The notes under the pieces: generated by a model
Seen by the model: only the letters and a program-made list of their open reading frames with translations
Told to the model about the DNA's origin: nothing
Databases searched by the model: none
Assembly (NCBI GenBank): GCA_903844645.1
Contig: CAIMUP010000138.1
Coordinates: forward strand, 1 to 59,937
Length of the DNA stretch: 59,937 nucleotides
Reading direction: 5' to 3'
Source: an uncultured Bacteroidota bacterium
GTDB taxonomy: Bacteria > Bacteroidota > Bacteroidia > AKYH767-A > JABDAW01
Part shown: positions 18,901-28,297 of the stretch, in pieces
Layout: every line of letters starts with the position of its first letter
Position numbering within the stretch: position 1 is the first letter of the stretch
Position numbers and translations under genes: made by a program

Positions 18901-19014
18901 AAACGGACGGTGATACTCCTGCAAATCTTCCAATGATTTGTAAGTCCAACCCATTTTACTTAGCCATTCGGCTACGGGTTTTTCAACGCCTTTTAGTTCT
19001 GATATTTTAGGCAT
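15943..19014 (-). CDS. hsdR: Type I restriction enzyme R subunit
   Basis: 1023 residues, normal for HsdR. The N-terminal PD-(D/E)XK nuclease is visible as D134 in KTDIVLLVN and E148-A-K150 in PIEAK. The translocase follows: Walker A TQGSGKS (320-326), DEAH (418-421) and FTGTPI, then a second RecA domain with MLLTGFDAPVEQTMYLD and a Q-x-x-AR-x-NR motif. The helical C-terminus binds the methylase core. It starts 4 bp after the RecD-like gene. Every motif appears intact, unlike hsdM of the same operon. Confidence 0.95.
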   Translation of the reverse strand: MPKISELKGVEKPVAEWLSKMGWTYKSLEDLQEYHRPFSNPIIEQILLEKIKEFNGLTDADAQSVMDTLTQNLNNPTPIDGNEKFLNRLAAGATINIQGEPQDCMYIDFENIWRNDFIITQQYWVQGYKMVKTDIVLLVNGIPLVPIEAKQRARKGTNWMEGVKQFDTYQQRASQFWMSHLFGVACNGRITKYGIPGASASYFNEWKDDIIDTAFDNPILDVANDLCEHYEKDGYVRFKIKYLKTVDGKQIPEEQMKWGIVGLLQPSRVLDILKHFIVFERTEDSGIIKKVARYQQLRAANKIVDRVVEQELKQGVIWHTQGSGKSLTMLYTAYKLRQHEKLKDPTVYIVVDRKDLKEQIGGTFDDCEFPNVDTIRNIGDLKHKIDTKPAGVFITTIQKFVELGEREDNRTNVILLIDEAHRTQYGDFQIELQNVFPFARRFAFTGTPIPKTHRDFGIREGTKLVEAYLDQYSIKDAIEDGATVKVRYTFGPIKWHLDKEKLKEGWEAITGELNEDETRLVERRTQAWKQFLKHPDRVKTLAKDIAEDYRNVVEPQGFKAQVVGCDKEACVLYYNELLKNGFDRSEIRIIFSEGSYDNAERFALYQDHYLSDGDRKKLIKQFKRRITDEEKAKGNNLKIFIVCNMLLTGFDAPVEQTMYLDSPLRDHNLLQAIARTNRPFDDKVTKLSKEFGRIVDYVGVFTNYNEALNYDPADIGEFEDVDKLVEEFPAVLDKAFKPFDEIVLEDSYECSIAIVRVLSTLDQGKFEADVKEVISLYEALSPHPKLRESRLKYLWLNEIYEIYLEEFKRLDFDAEIYAVKTRKLIQESATLLSFKGHLPEINIDEKYLDNLQKSKLNPSDKAEKIIRDIETVIRKNEIDSPVYVEFQNRLDELIKRKETESETIETSLHELESLYSEIDDVASLPNRMGFEDRGSFDVFTEIKNKKGNNLNPELAKEFSKAAVELIKSKIYIGWQDIDREVKRLQTDIEILSADDTYESLNIDEDNELLEAIMKRIIQHYALD

Positions 19015-19018
19015 GATG

Positions 19019-22000
19019 TTATTCTATAGTTATGTCAAAAGTTTTTTTCAAAATATCTCTTATCTGTTTCGTCTGGTCAGCTCCTTCATAAGTTGCAATC
19101 AACTGTCCGGGGAAATTTGCTTCATACCATTTCTGTTTTGTCTCCCAATGATTTTTGTATTCCGGCAAATCCAATCTTCCTACATGTTCCCAGAAATATT
19201 CTTCGCCTTTCCAACGAATGGTAAAGTCAGGCAAATACATTGAACCGTCTTTCGCAAACTTTGGCACTTCATAACTGAACGGAATTTTGTTCAGTTGAAG
19301 AATGTTCGCAATGTTCATTTCAGATTTTGAACGAACAAAATATTTTGAGAGAGTTGAAATTACTTTTTGGTCTTCATACCAATTTGACTTCAATGCAAAA
19401 AGTAAATCAGGAATTGGGTTGAATTCAAAAATGGATGAATTGATTTTTCTGATGTTTGATTTTTCAATTTTGGTTAGCTCAATTAAATTGGAAATATCAT
19501 CTTGAACAAAAATGGTAAGATGCTTTTGTGCTCTTGTAACGGCTGTGTAAAGCAGTTCCATTGAAAGCAGTGAACTACTTTTCTTCGGAAGAATCAAATA
19601 CACTTTGTTGAATTCACTTCCCTGTGCTTTGTGAACTGAAATCACATAACCCAATTCAATGTTTTCATCAATGGGTTCGTAGAACATTGCTTTACCATAA
19701 TCATCTTGCCTGTATCCATAGTTGACAGAATAATCATCTCGTCTTTCAAACTTTACTTGAAAATTCTTCAGAGTAAATCCAGTCCATCCTGTGTTCTTAT
19801 CAAACGGGTGAGGGTTTACAAAACCTAATTCACCATTGTAAATATCAATTTTTACATTCTTCCTTTCCTTCCATCCATAAGCAGAAATTTTATTTGACTG
19901 CGGTCTGTTTCTGAACTGAATTACTTTATCGTAAAGTGCAATTCCGTCCAACTGTGTTTTGTTTGCTTGATAGCCATTGAAAAGGTTTTGAAAAAAAGTA
20001 TTGAGATAATCAGTTCCGTAAAATTCTCCACGATAGGGTGAAAGAAATTGTATTGCAGATGGGTTCGGATATTTGCTTCCGTTCCGAATTGCTTTTCCCC
20101 AAACATTGTAGAACTTTCCTTCCTCTGCTTTTTCACCAGTAACTTTTTCAAGGTCTGAAATAACAATTGACTTCAACATCAATTCCAAATCAGCCATCTC
20201 TTTCCAATAGTGAACGGTAAGGTCTTTATCAATCACTCCACCTTGTTGCACTTTTTTCAAAATGGTTTCCTGATTCACCTTGCTGAAATTTTCGTCTGAT
20301 TGTTTTTCCTGAATGAAAATTTCTGCCAACTCCAAAATTCCATTTCCTTGTTTGTTGACTTTGTTTTCTAACTGGCGAACATTGATGTCCAACTTTCCTA
20401 AATTTTCAGGGCAATCGGTTTTCATCCATTCAATAATGTCATTGAAAACTTTTCCTCTGCCGATTGGTGGCAACTGATTTGGGTCGCCAACTAAAATCAA
20501 TCGCTGAACACTGTTCCAGTTTATGCTTCGCATAAGTGTAGCGAATAATGACAAGTCAATCATTGAACACTCGTCAACTATCAAAGTAGTGATGGTGTCA
20601 TTTTGCTTTCCAAATTTTTTAAAAGTGAAATTGTCATTCAGCCAACCGCCACTTGCTAAGAAGGAGTGAATGGTTGAAGATTTCTTTTCTGTTTTCTCCG
20701 TCATTCTCACGGATGCTTTACCTGTGGGTGCAAGCAATATTATTCCTGTGCCTACTCCGTGTGCTTTCTCAACACTGCGTATGATTGATTTGAGAATTGT
20801 TGTCTTGCCTGTTCCTGCTGCTCCTGAAATAACACAAATCGGTTTTGTAAAAACTTTCACACAAACTTTTGCTTGTCCTTTCAGTGCTTCATCATATTCC
20901 TTTGGTGCTTTTTCAAGTAGCGAACTGTTTGGGTCTTTCAACAGATTGTAAAAATGTTTTTCGTCAATCGTTACTTTCAATTGAATGTCGTCACCATTTA
21001 ACTCTTTCAATGTTGAGTGAATCAATTTTTCATCTTCCCTCACATCATTCAGGTAGAGATAATTTTCTACATCGTGTTTGCGGTAAGTGATTGCCTTCTC
21101 AATAAATTCTGAATCAACATCAAAATATTTTGGAGTGAACTGATGATTCTTCCACTCCGGTAAATAACTCAATCGGTTGTTGAGTAAAAACAAAACATTG
21201 GTTTGCGAAACGAATGAGTGAACTGTTTCTCTTTTCAAAACATCAACACACAAAGCCCTGAATCTTTCTGCACCATTTTTTGAAAAAATATTTTCCACTC
21301 CCAAATCAGGATTAGGAATAATGCCGTGGTCAATCAAGTGAAAAGAAATAATGTCGTCAACATCATCACCTATGTATTGCTCACACAATTGGTAAGGGTT
21401 CTCTGAAATTTCATCAAGCGTTGCATAAATATTATTCTCTTTTCTCTCGGTGCTTAATATGTTTTCAATCTGCTGATACGATAAAGCAAATCGTGGAAAC
21501 AAATTCAAAAGCATTTCCTGCTCTTTATCTTCTCTCAATTTCCAATTTCGTTTTACATCACTTAACCGTTGCGATGCTATTTTTAATCCGTCAATTGTTT
21601 TTGTTTTTCCTGTAAGCAAGTCAGCAATGTTTTGAAATGCTTGCTTATCGTTTTTCTTTTCTGTTTCTGCTTTGTAGTAGTCAATTCCTTCTTGAAAGTC
21701 AATGAATGAAAGAACTTCCGGTAGTCCCGGATATGCTCCTCTCTTTTTCCATAAGTCGGTGAAAAGATTCAGCAACCATTTTATTCTTTCAGTCCAGTTC
21801 TGTGTGTCGTCACCAATTTCTAAAAGGTAAGAAGCAATTTCAATCATCCTTTCCACCAATGCCAAAGCATCATCATCAGGAACTGAACGGGTGGCGTATT
21901 TGAAATTTCTGTTGTTGTCTGGCACTAATAAAATCCGCTGTAGCACTTCGGGATTGTCCATGTATTTGTGATATGGAATTACAAAACCCTCGTCAGGATA

Positions 22001-22639
22001 ATTTGAAGTGATTGGCATTTGCCAAACAAAACCACCTGCATATTTCTTCTTTACTTCTTCTGTTGTGCCTTCGTAGTATTGAATCTTTCCAACTTTTTTC
22101 AGTCGTGAAATTCCAATTATCACATACTTCTGTTCTTCATCTTCGCTGAATGGATTACTGTGATTGGCATAATAAAACAAAAGTGATTTTCCTTCTTCTT
22201 CACGAAGTTCATTGAAGTATGCGTTTGCGTTGTTTAACCGTTGCTCATAATTATACTTCTGTCCTTTGCCGGGTTCTCTTACCACATCATCACTATACAT
22301 CCCTTCGTAATTCCAAATAGCAACTGTTGATTCAGGAATATCTATGTAGGCATCTTTAGCAGTTTCGCCAAACCATTTTGGTGGGGCAATTTTTGCTTTT
22401 GTTTTTTCTGCTCCAAAAGCATTGATGCTAAAACCACATGCAGGTGTTTCACCTTTCAATGCACCACATGGTTTGCCTTTTACATCACTTTGCATTTCCC
22501 ATTCAAGGTTTCGGGTGTTCTTAATCAAATCACCGGGGTATGAACTTCTGCCAATGCAGAAAGTATTTTTCTCCGGCTCATTGCAGATATGTCCGTTCCA
22601 ACCGTTGTTGTGCCATGCAAGGCGAATAGTTATGTGCAT
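19019..22639 (-). CDS. RecD-like helicase fused to a C-terminal nuclease-like domain
   Basis: 1206 residues. The helicase has Walker A GAAGTGKT (606-613), LAPTGKASVRM, Walker B IVDECSMID (687-695), GDPNQLPP (718-725) and a UvrD-C-like VISVHKAQGSEF with LLYTAVTRAQ near residue 1000. The last 105 residues form a separate domain: SKSEMNIA, then YLPDFTI and WEHVG at about 1136-1154 and NHWETKQKWY, a PD-x(n)-E-type nuclease core. The first 70 residues (HNNGWNGHICNEPEKNTFCIG) are rich in paired cysteines and may hold metal. It sits between DUF2971 and hsdR in the restriction operon, 5 bp from the former. No start problem seen. Confidence 0.85.
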   Translation of the reverse strand: MHITIRLAWHNNGWNGHICNEPEKNTFCIGRSSYPGDLIKNTRNLEWEMQSDVKGKPCGALKGETPACGFSINAFGAEKTKAKIAPPKWFGETAKDAYIDIPESTVAIWNYEGMYSDDVVREPGKGQKYNYEQRLNNANAYFNELREEEGKSLLFYYANHSNPFSEDEEQKYVIIGISRLKKVGKIQYYEGTTEEVKKKYAGGFVWQMPITSNYPDEGFVIPYHKYMDNPEVLQRILLVPDNNRNFKYATRSVPDDDALALVERMIEIASYLLEIGDDTQNWTERIKWLLNLFTDLWKKRGAYPGLPEVLSFIDFQEGIDYYKAETEKKNDKQAFQNIADLLTGKTKTIDGLKIASQRLSDVKRNWKLREDKEQEMLLNLFPRFALSYQQIENILSTERKENNIYATLDEISENPYQLCEQYIGDDVDDIISFHLIDHGIIPNPDLGVENIFSKNGAERFRALCVDVLKRETVHSFVSQTNVLFLLNNRLSYLPEWKNHQFTPKYFDVDSEFIEKAITYRKHDVENYLYLNDVREDEKLIHSTLKELNGDDIQLKVTIDEKHFYNLLKDPNSSLLEKAPKEYDEALKGQAKVCVKVFTKPICVISGAAGTGKTTILKSIIRSVEKAHGVGTGIILLAPTGKASVRMTEKTEKKSSTIHSFLASGGWLNDNFTFKKFGKQNDTITTLIVDECSMIDLSLFATLMRSINWNSVQRLILVGDPNQLPPIGRGKVFNDIIEWMKTDCPENLGKLDINVRQLENKVNKQGNGILELAEIFIQEKQSDENFSKVNQETILKKVQQGGVIDKDLTVHYWKEMADLELMLKSIVISDLEKVTGEKAEEGKFYNVWGKAIRNGSKYPNPSAIQFLSPYRGEFYGTDYLNTFFQNLFNGYQANKTQLDGIALYDKVIQFRNRPQSNKISAYGWKERKNVKIDIYNGELGFVNPHPFDKNTGWTGFTLKNFQVKFERRDDYSVNYGYRQDDYGKAMFYEPIDENIELGYVISVHKAQGSEFNKVYLILPKKSSSLLSMELLYTAVTRAQKHLTIFVQDDISNLIELTKIEKSNIRKINSSIFEFNPIPDLLFALKSNWYEDQKVISTLSKYFVRSKSEMNIANILQLNKIPFSYEVPKFAKDGSMYLPDFTIRWKGEEYFWEHVGRLDLPEYKNHWETKQKWYEANFPGQLIATYEGADQTKQIRDILKKTFDITIE

Positions 22640-22644
22640 GATAT

Positions 22645-23442
22645 TTATCTAAGTTTAATTTCTGATTCCTGAAAAGCATTTTCAATTCCTGCTTTCCGAA
22701 GTAGTGATTTAATATTTTCTTTCTTCCACGGATTCATTCTCGGATGGCAAACAACTTTCATATCCAAATCTTTCAGGTTTAAATTCCCTGATGTAACTGA
22801 TTTTATTTTCTGTGTGTCATTGTAAATTCTAACTACGAAACGAACTTCCTTCTCATGTGAGAAACTGCTGTCTTTACGCAAGGCAACTTTTGGAATTTTA
22901 CTTTTCTCATTCGCAACATAAGGGCTGACTGTTTTGAAATTCTGATAGTCAACTCTGCCTGAATAAAATGCTCCAATGTTGTGATGATTGAAGTTGGTTT
23001 CTTTCAGTTGCGAAATCAGTTTGCCATAAGGAAGTTTTATTGCAACTCCGTTTGAATCAGAATAGAGATTCCACATTGCCATTGATTCTCTTTGTTCGTA
23101 GAACCAACACGAAACATAAGTAGTGAGTTGAATGGCATGAATCTGATTCAGTTTTTTTTGAAGCAGTATTGGCAAACTTGCAAAGAGTGATTGGTCAAGA
23201 ATTAACTGGCTCAATGTTGTGTCTTTCGGAATGAGATTTTGATTCATCTTCTCCTCGTATGTAATCAAGGCAGAAAGAGGAATGCCTTCCAACGGGTCTT
23301 CAAATTCATCCATCCTTGCAAACCGAATAGTTTTTTCATTCAGCAAATTCAGAAACTTGTGCAAATCAAAATACCGCCAAAGCAACTCGTTGTTTTTTGG
23401 TGGAATCAATTTTTTTGTTTTTACAATTTCAAGTTCTTTCAT
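22645..23442 (-). CDS. DUF2971 family protein
   Basis: 265 residues. LWRYFDLHKFLNLLNEKTI, FARMDEFEDPLEG, YVSCWF, then ESMAMWNLYS..GVAIKLP and HEKEVRFV are the conserved blocks of DUF2971, a family without known biochemical function that is common in mobile and defence loci. The ATG overlaps the hsdS stop by 4 bp and the RecD-like gene starts 5 bp after its end, so it is a true operon member. Confidence 0.8.
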   Translation of the reverse strand: MKELEIVKTKKLIPPKNNELLWRYFDLHKFLNLLNEKTIRFARMDEFEDPLEGIPLSALITYEEKMNQNLIPKDTTLSQLILDQSLFASLPILLQKKLNQIHAIQLTTYVSCWFYEQRESMAMWNLYSDSNGVAIKLPYGKLISQLKETNFNHHNIGAFYSGRVDYQNFKTVSPYVANEKSKIPKVALRKDSSFSHEKEVRFVVRIYNDTQKIKSVTSGNLNLKDLDMKVVCHPRMNPWKKENIKSLLRKAGIENAFQESEIKLR

Positions 23443-24701
23443 GCTGTTTGTTCTGCTTTTATTTTCACTCTCACTTTTCCCGTCAATAAATTTTGCATCA
23501 GTGCTTTTTTCAAGCGTTCTAATTTTTTAATTTTGGTTTGCTTTGAATTCAGAATTGCATTAACTGATTTAATCTTCTTTGCAATTTCTTCTTGTCCGCT
23601 TTCAGGAATGAGAACCCACTTCTTCAAAAGTTCGCCACGATTAACATTCGGAAAAGTTGTTCCTGAACCTCTTGCTTCTGCTAAAATCTTTTCTGCAATT
23701 GTTATGAGTGTGTAGTAGATAAAATCAATGTCGCTTCCTTCTTTGTTTCTGATTGCTGCTATTCCTCTGCCGATGCAATACTGTTGGTCGGCAATATTCA
23801 TTCTGCCTGTGCTTGAACCTCTCACTGTAAAAAGTATGTCGCCAACTTCACAAAGTTTTGTTGTCTTGGTCGTGTATTGCACCGGAATAGGATGATGGTC
23901 GGTAAACTCTGTTGGTCCATTCAACATTGGCATTCCTTTACCTTCATCATTGTAAAATTCTCCGGCTGGTGATTGCCCTGCAATTACATCTGCAATTTCT
24001 GATAACCTTCCCCAATGCCAACCAACAGGACTGTTTCCAAATTTCTCATGCTTGTAAAAATCTTTTTCCTTTCTCCAACTTCCATTTGCTTTCAGTTTTC
24101 CTGAAAGCAAATTTTGCATTAAAGATTTTTTTAGTCGTTCAGCTTTTGCAATACTTATTTCGGTTGTTGCTATTGCTTCATCTACACTATTGAGGATATT
24201 TGAAATAGTGCGTTGTTCATCTTCGCTTTCAGGATATTCAATGAAAGAATTACGAAGATGTCGCAAACTCATATTTCTTAGTTCTGTTGTTCCTTCTGCA
24301 ACTGCTGAAATTTTTTCCTGAACTTCATAAGAAGTAAACCATCTGAAAAAATATTCTGGAAGTAATCCTGAATTTTCTTTTGGAATGAAACCAGTCAGGA
24401 ATGATGCAAACAAATATTCGGTATCTTCATTTATGAAAATAGCATTGCCAATTCGTTTGCGATTGCCATTTGAACTGACTGCGATTGTCCAATTCTTTGA
24501 AGCTGTTTTTTCCAATTTGTCTTTTGGAGAAACTTTCTTCAAATACATGATTGAAGAAAGGTCTAACACACTTTGAATATTTGAAACTGTCAGAACTCGG
24601 ATTGCACTTGGTTCAGAATTATTTAATTCTTGCTCCTTCGTCCAAGTGTAACCTGACTTGTAATCAACTAACTGTTTTACTTTCTTCTTTATAAATTTCA
24701 T
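23439..24701 (-). CDS. hsdS: Type I restriction enzyme S subunit
   Basis: 420 residues with the two-halved structure of HsdS. Target recognition domain 1 spans about 1-155, followed by the conserved helix (ISNILNSVDEAIATTEISIA, LKKSLMQNLLSGKL). Target recognition domain 2 (about 210-370) is followed by the second helix (INAILNSKQ-like, RLKKALMQNLLTGKV). The two recognition domains set a bipartite DNA target. It starts directly after hsdM and overlaps DUF2971 by 4 bp. No inverted recombination repeats are seen, so it is not an obvious phase-variable shufflon. Confidence 0.93.
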   Translation of the reverse strand: MKFIKKKVKQLVDYKSGYTWTKEQELNNSEPSAIRVLTVSNIQSVLDLSSIMYLKKVSPKDKLEKTASKNWTIAVSSNGNRKRIGNAIFINEDTEYLFASFLTGFIPKENSGLLPEYFFRWFTSYEVQEKISAVAEGTTELRNMSLRHLRNSFIEYPESEDEQRTISNILNSVDEAIATTEISIAKAERLKKSLMQNLLSGKLKANGSWRKEKDFYKHEKFGNSPVGWHWGRLSEIADVIAGQSPAGEFYNDEGKGMPMLNGPTEFTDHHPIPVQYTTKTTKLCEVGDILFTVRGSSTGRMNIADQQYCIGRGIAAIRNKEGSDIDFIYYTLITIAEKILAEARGSGTTFPNVNRGELLKKWVLIPESGQEEIAKKIKSVNAILNSKQTKIKKLERLKKALMQNLLTGKVRVKIKAEQTA

Positions 24702-24702
24702 T

Positions 24703-26721
24703 TCAATTTTTCAAAAGGGTAAACATTTCATTCAAAGAATTCTCCGCATCTTCTTCACTCTGCAAAACCGAATTAAATTCTCCAATTGCTTCTTTCAAAT
24801 CAATTTCTTCTTCGGGGTCATAAGTGTCAACATACCTTGGCATGTTCAAGTTGTATTCGTTTTCTTCCAACTCATCCATGTCCACAATAGAAAAATAGCG
24901 TTTGCGTAATTCAGGGTCGGCAAACATTTGCATCAATTCCTGTTTCACATTTTCAATTCCTAATTTTTCTTTTGCTGCAAAAGCAGTAGCATCAAAAATT
25001 TCACTGTTCTTTTTGTCCAATATTTTTTGCAGTGCCGCTTCTTTTTTCTTCAAATCATTTTTTTGTCCTTTGCTTGGGTTCTCTTTCTCTTTCAGTTCTA
25101 AAACCTTCTTTTTAGCATACTCAATTTCATCTTGATATTTTATTTCAATCTCACTCAATTTGTAATCAAGGTCGTCTTGAATTTTTTTGTGCAAACGGAT
25201 TTCCTGTGTTGGAATAAATTTTTTCGCTGCTGCTGCATCCCCCCAACTTTCAAGCATAGTCATGATGCGTAAAATATCGTGTGGTAAGAGTGTGTTCATG
25301 TTGGCTTGTTCTTTATACCAACCATCACGGGCTGCATACACCATCAGCACTTTGTTTTTGCGGTGTGCCGGTTTGTTCTTGTTGAAGAAAACTATTGAGC
25401 CGGGAATAGTAGTGCCGTAAAATAAATTGGATGGCAACACTACAACTGCTTCAATGATGTTGCGTTTGTCAATCTTCTTTCCGTTGTCATCTTCTAATCC
25501 TGTCAAAAATTTTCTGCGGATTTCATATTCATCATCTGCTTTTCGTTTTTGTCCATCTTCTTCTTCTGTTTTTTCGGGTTACCCTCTAAACAAAACTCCC
25601 TGCGGACAAACTACACCTGCTCTGCCGTTTTCATTCAGCGATGCAATGATGTGTTGCAGAAAAGCAAAGTCACCATTGCTAAATGGTGGAGTGCCGTAAT
25701 CAAACCTATCCCACGGGTCGTTGAATTCGTTTTTGTCAGGGTAGGTGAGTTGTGGTTTGCCGTCTTTTGTTAGAACAGCATTTCCCTTTTTATCTTTTTT
25801 CGGTTTACCATTCTTCCACCAGTTGTCAAATGAGAACGGAAAATTTGCAAGCACTAAATCAAACTTGTCAATTGTTTTTCCATCATTGAATTGCGGATTG
25901 AGCATCGTGTCTTCCTTTTTCACCTTTGCATCAAGTCCGTGCAATATCATGTTGATGTTGCAGATTGCCCAAGTGTTCCAAACATCTTCCTGCCCGAATA
26001 ACTGAATAGCTTTTTGACTGCCGAAATTTTCTTTCACATACTTAGCAGAGTTGATTAAGAAACCACCGCTGCCACAAGTCGGGTCGTAAACTTTTTCATC
26101 TTTCTTCGGCTTGTTGTAGCGAACAATAATGTCCACTACTTCCTGCGGTGTGTAGAATTGTCCGGCTGTTGTGCCGCCTTTGTTTTCATCGGCAAACTTT
26201 TTTATCAGGTATTCATACGCATCACCCAACACATCAACCGTTACATTCTTGTTGCTCAAATCAACTGCATCCAAATAACTGATAAGTTGTGTCAGCACAA
26301 CCGGACTTAATTTTTTTCCGCCACTTCCATCAGGTGAAGGTTCGTTCCATTTTACTGTATTGAAAATACCTTTCAATGCCTGAATGTGTTGGTTGGCATT
26401 TCCGATTCCGGTAACTGCCTTGTGAAGTGTTTCATTCTTCTTGCTTTCGGTTGCATCTCTCACATCTTGCCAAAAACATTTTTCAGGAATATCAAAGTCG
26501 TGTGCTTTGTCAATTATTTTTTGTCGCTGTTTGGCGTTGGGTTCTTTGCCATACTCTTTGATAAAAACTTTTATGCCTTCTTCAATTTCCCATTGGTAGT
26601 TGTCGGATAGCCGTTTGAAGAAAAGGAGAACAAGAAAATAGCTTTTGTAATCCTCCACTTTGTCACGGAGAATATTTGCCATCTCAAATAATGTATTGCC
26701 AAGTGCTTGTTTTGAAATCAT
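24703..26721 (-). pseudogene. hsdM: Type I restriction enzyme M subunit, interrupted by a stop codon
   Basis: Reading from 26721 gives an N6-adenine methyltransferase with the SAM-binding motif DPTCGSGGF (213-221), GQFYTPQEVV (187-196) and catalytic-site motif NFPF (293-296, usually NPPF). At 25579-25581 the frame has a TAA after VLFRG. The same frame continues without a shift (PEKTEEEDGQKRKADDEYEI, RRKFL..) through LPSNLFYGTTIPGSIV to 24703. Restoring that codon gives 672 residues, a normal length. Possible readings are a nonsense mutation, a sequencing error, or two-part translation from the ATG at 25506. With no M subunit both methylation and restriction would be lost. Confidence 0.85.
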
Positions 26722-26753
26722 AAGGGATTAAATTTCTAAAAATTTTCGTTGCG

Positions 26754-26762
26754 CCAAAACTA
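26754..26762 (-). promoter_or_regulatory. Putative promoter -7 element of the restriction operon
   Basis: The minus strand reads TAGTTTTGG, matching TAnnTTTG, 33 bp before the hsdM ATG. The leftward operon of hsdM, hsdS, DUF2971, RecD-like, hsdR, YgjP, RecQ-like and coiled-coil genes would start here. Confidence 0.4.
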
Positions 26763-26825
26763 TACAAAAGGAAGGAAGTAAAATTGCAAAGGAGAATTTA
26801 TTTGCTTTATTTGCTATTGATGTGT

Positions 26826-28274
26826 CTATTGTGCTTGATTCCGGGGAGGCGTTAAGGTTTCATAGAATGAAACCAGTTTATCCCAATTCTGTTTCTTAGT
26901 ATCTCCTTTGCTTATTCGTTCGCAAATTTCATCAGCCGTTTCATTCACCACAAACTTTGGTTTAGAAATTATGTTTGTTGGTTCGGGATTACTTATTTCA
27001 GTTTTGGGAATAGTTGCAATGTGGGCTTCATAAACTGGCATCTTTTTATAAATTCCTGTGTATTGAATTTCCCTGCAAAATTGCCTTTGTTTGTCATTCC
27101 CTGTTTCAGTTTTTTCAATCTCCTTTTTTATTAATTTTTCACTGCCATTATTAAACTTTTTTATCAGGGTAGCACCTTCCCAAAAATAGGGCAAACAACT
27201 AAGATTAGAATTTCCCTGAAATAACCCTATACTTGAAGTGTTATTTTGGGGAATGTTTGAAGTTTTTATATTTGAATTTAGGTCGGTTATTTCGGGGAAA
27301 GTTTTCAAAATAGGTGTGGTTATTTCGGGGAAAGTTTTTTGATTAAATCTTGATAAGTATTTTTCTATTTTAATTGAAGTTTCATTGTCAATTTTCGTTA
27401 TAGTTTCGAGCTTAGTTTTGAGTAACGAAAATACGATTTCTTGAATATTGGATTTGCCATACTTCAAAACCAATTTTTTAAACCTTTCTTTCTTATATTT
27501 ATAATTCTCAACATTAATCTCCTTTTGCTCTACCCACCATTGATGGCTCCTTCCATTCATTAAAAGTTCCCTTTCATTCTTATTCCTTATGGCTTTTAAA
27601 TCTATTGTATTGTCATAAATTAGAATGTCATTAAAAGCATTTAATAGAAGGTCGGATAGCTTGTTTATGTTTTCAATTTTTAAAAGGTTAGCGTAATTTT
27701 TTATATCAATTTTCTTTTGTGTTAGGAAAGCCATTTTCCTGACCTTGATTTCAAACCTGATTATGTTTTCGCTTAATCCATATTGTAATCCCTTATTGTA
27801 AATTTTTAATTCGTATTGATCAAGTTCAAACCTTATCATAAATCCATTACCCCCGAATGTTTCAATCGAGTATTCTTTACCCTTATAAGAGATGATTGCC
27901 TTGAAGAATTCATTTGCCGAACAAGGCAAGGAAATATTTACTCCAAATTCTAAATTATGTAGGATAGAAAAGTTTGGGTCTATTTCAAAATTCTCTGTTA
28001 GGTCAATAAGTACATCAATAAAATTGGAAATACAAAAATCATTGTGGTTATGTTTACCTTTATTCCAGTATTTATGGAAGCTAAAATTTAGTTCTGCATA
28101 GCTTCCCGCTTTTATGGATAGAAACTTTTCTGCTCCATTATACTTTGCTATTCTAATATGTAGAGGTAATTCATTAGTCGTTTCGTTATACGGGGTGTTA
28201 TATTCTAAATATGGATTCTTCAACAAAACCTTAATTGGAGGTTTTAATAATTCCGTCTTGTTGTAATCAAACAT
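26826..28274 (-). CDS. Putative replication-initiator-like protein
   Basis: 482 residues. The central block NLEFGVNISLPCSANEFFKA, then YELKIYNKGLQYGLSENIIRFEIKVRKM-like (KIYNKG..YGL..N..RFEIK) resembles replication proteins of filamentous-phage (gene II/RstA-like) and small Bacteroidota plasmid type. I do not see a clear HUH catalytic pair. The C-terminal 150 residues are polar, low-complexity and include two copies of KTFPEIT. It lies in the mobility module beside the excisionase-type genes. Could also be a mobilisation protein. Moderate confidence in the family. Confidence 0.5.
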   Translation of the reverse strand: MFDYNKTELLKPPIKVLLKNPYLEYNTPYNETTNELPLHIRIAKYNGAEKFLSIKAGSYAELNFSFHKYWNKGKHNHNDFCISNFIDVLIDLTENFEIDPNFSILHNLEFGVNISLPCSANEFFKAIISYKGKEYSIETFGGNGFMIRFELDQYELKIYNKGLQYGLSENIIRFEIKVRKMAFLTQKKIDIKNYANLLKIENINKLSDLLLNAFNDILIYDNTIDLKAIRNKNERELLMNGRSHQWWVEQKEINVENYKYKKERFKKLVLKYGKSNIQEIVFSLLKTKLETITKIDNETSIKIEKYLSRFNQKTFPEITTPILKTFPEITDLNSNIKTSNIPQNNTSSIGLFQGNSNLSCLPYFWEGATLIKKFNNGSEKLIKKEIEKTETGNDKQRQFCREIQYTGIYKKMPVYEAHIATIPKTEISNPEPTNIISKPKFVVNETADEICERISKGDTKKQNWDKLVSFYETLTPPRNQAQ

Positions 28275-28284
28275 TATTATTGCT

Positions 28285-28293
28285 TATCTTTGC
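28285..28293 (+). promoter_or_regulatory. Orphan plus-strand promoter -7 element
   Basis: TATCTTTGC, a perfect TAnnTTTGC match, with TTGTTG about 20 bp upstream. It points right, away from the minus-strand genes, and no coding frame follows. Confidence 0.55.
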
Positions 28294-28297
28294 AGCC

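Noticed and set aside
23439-24701. Phase-variable hsdS with inverted repeats
   Set aside because: No second hsdS, recombinase or inverted repeat is found next to it.
25506-25581. Frameshift in hsdM
   Set aside because: Both halves are in the same frame; only one TAA codon interrupts it.
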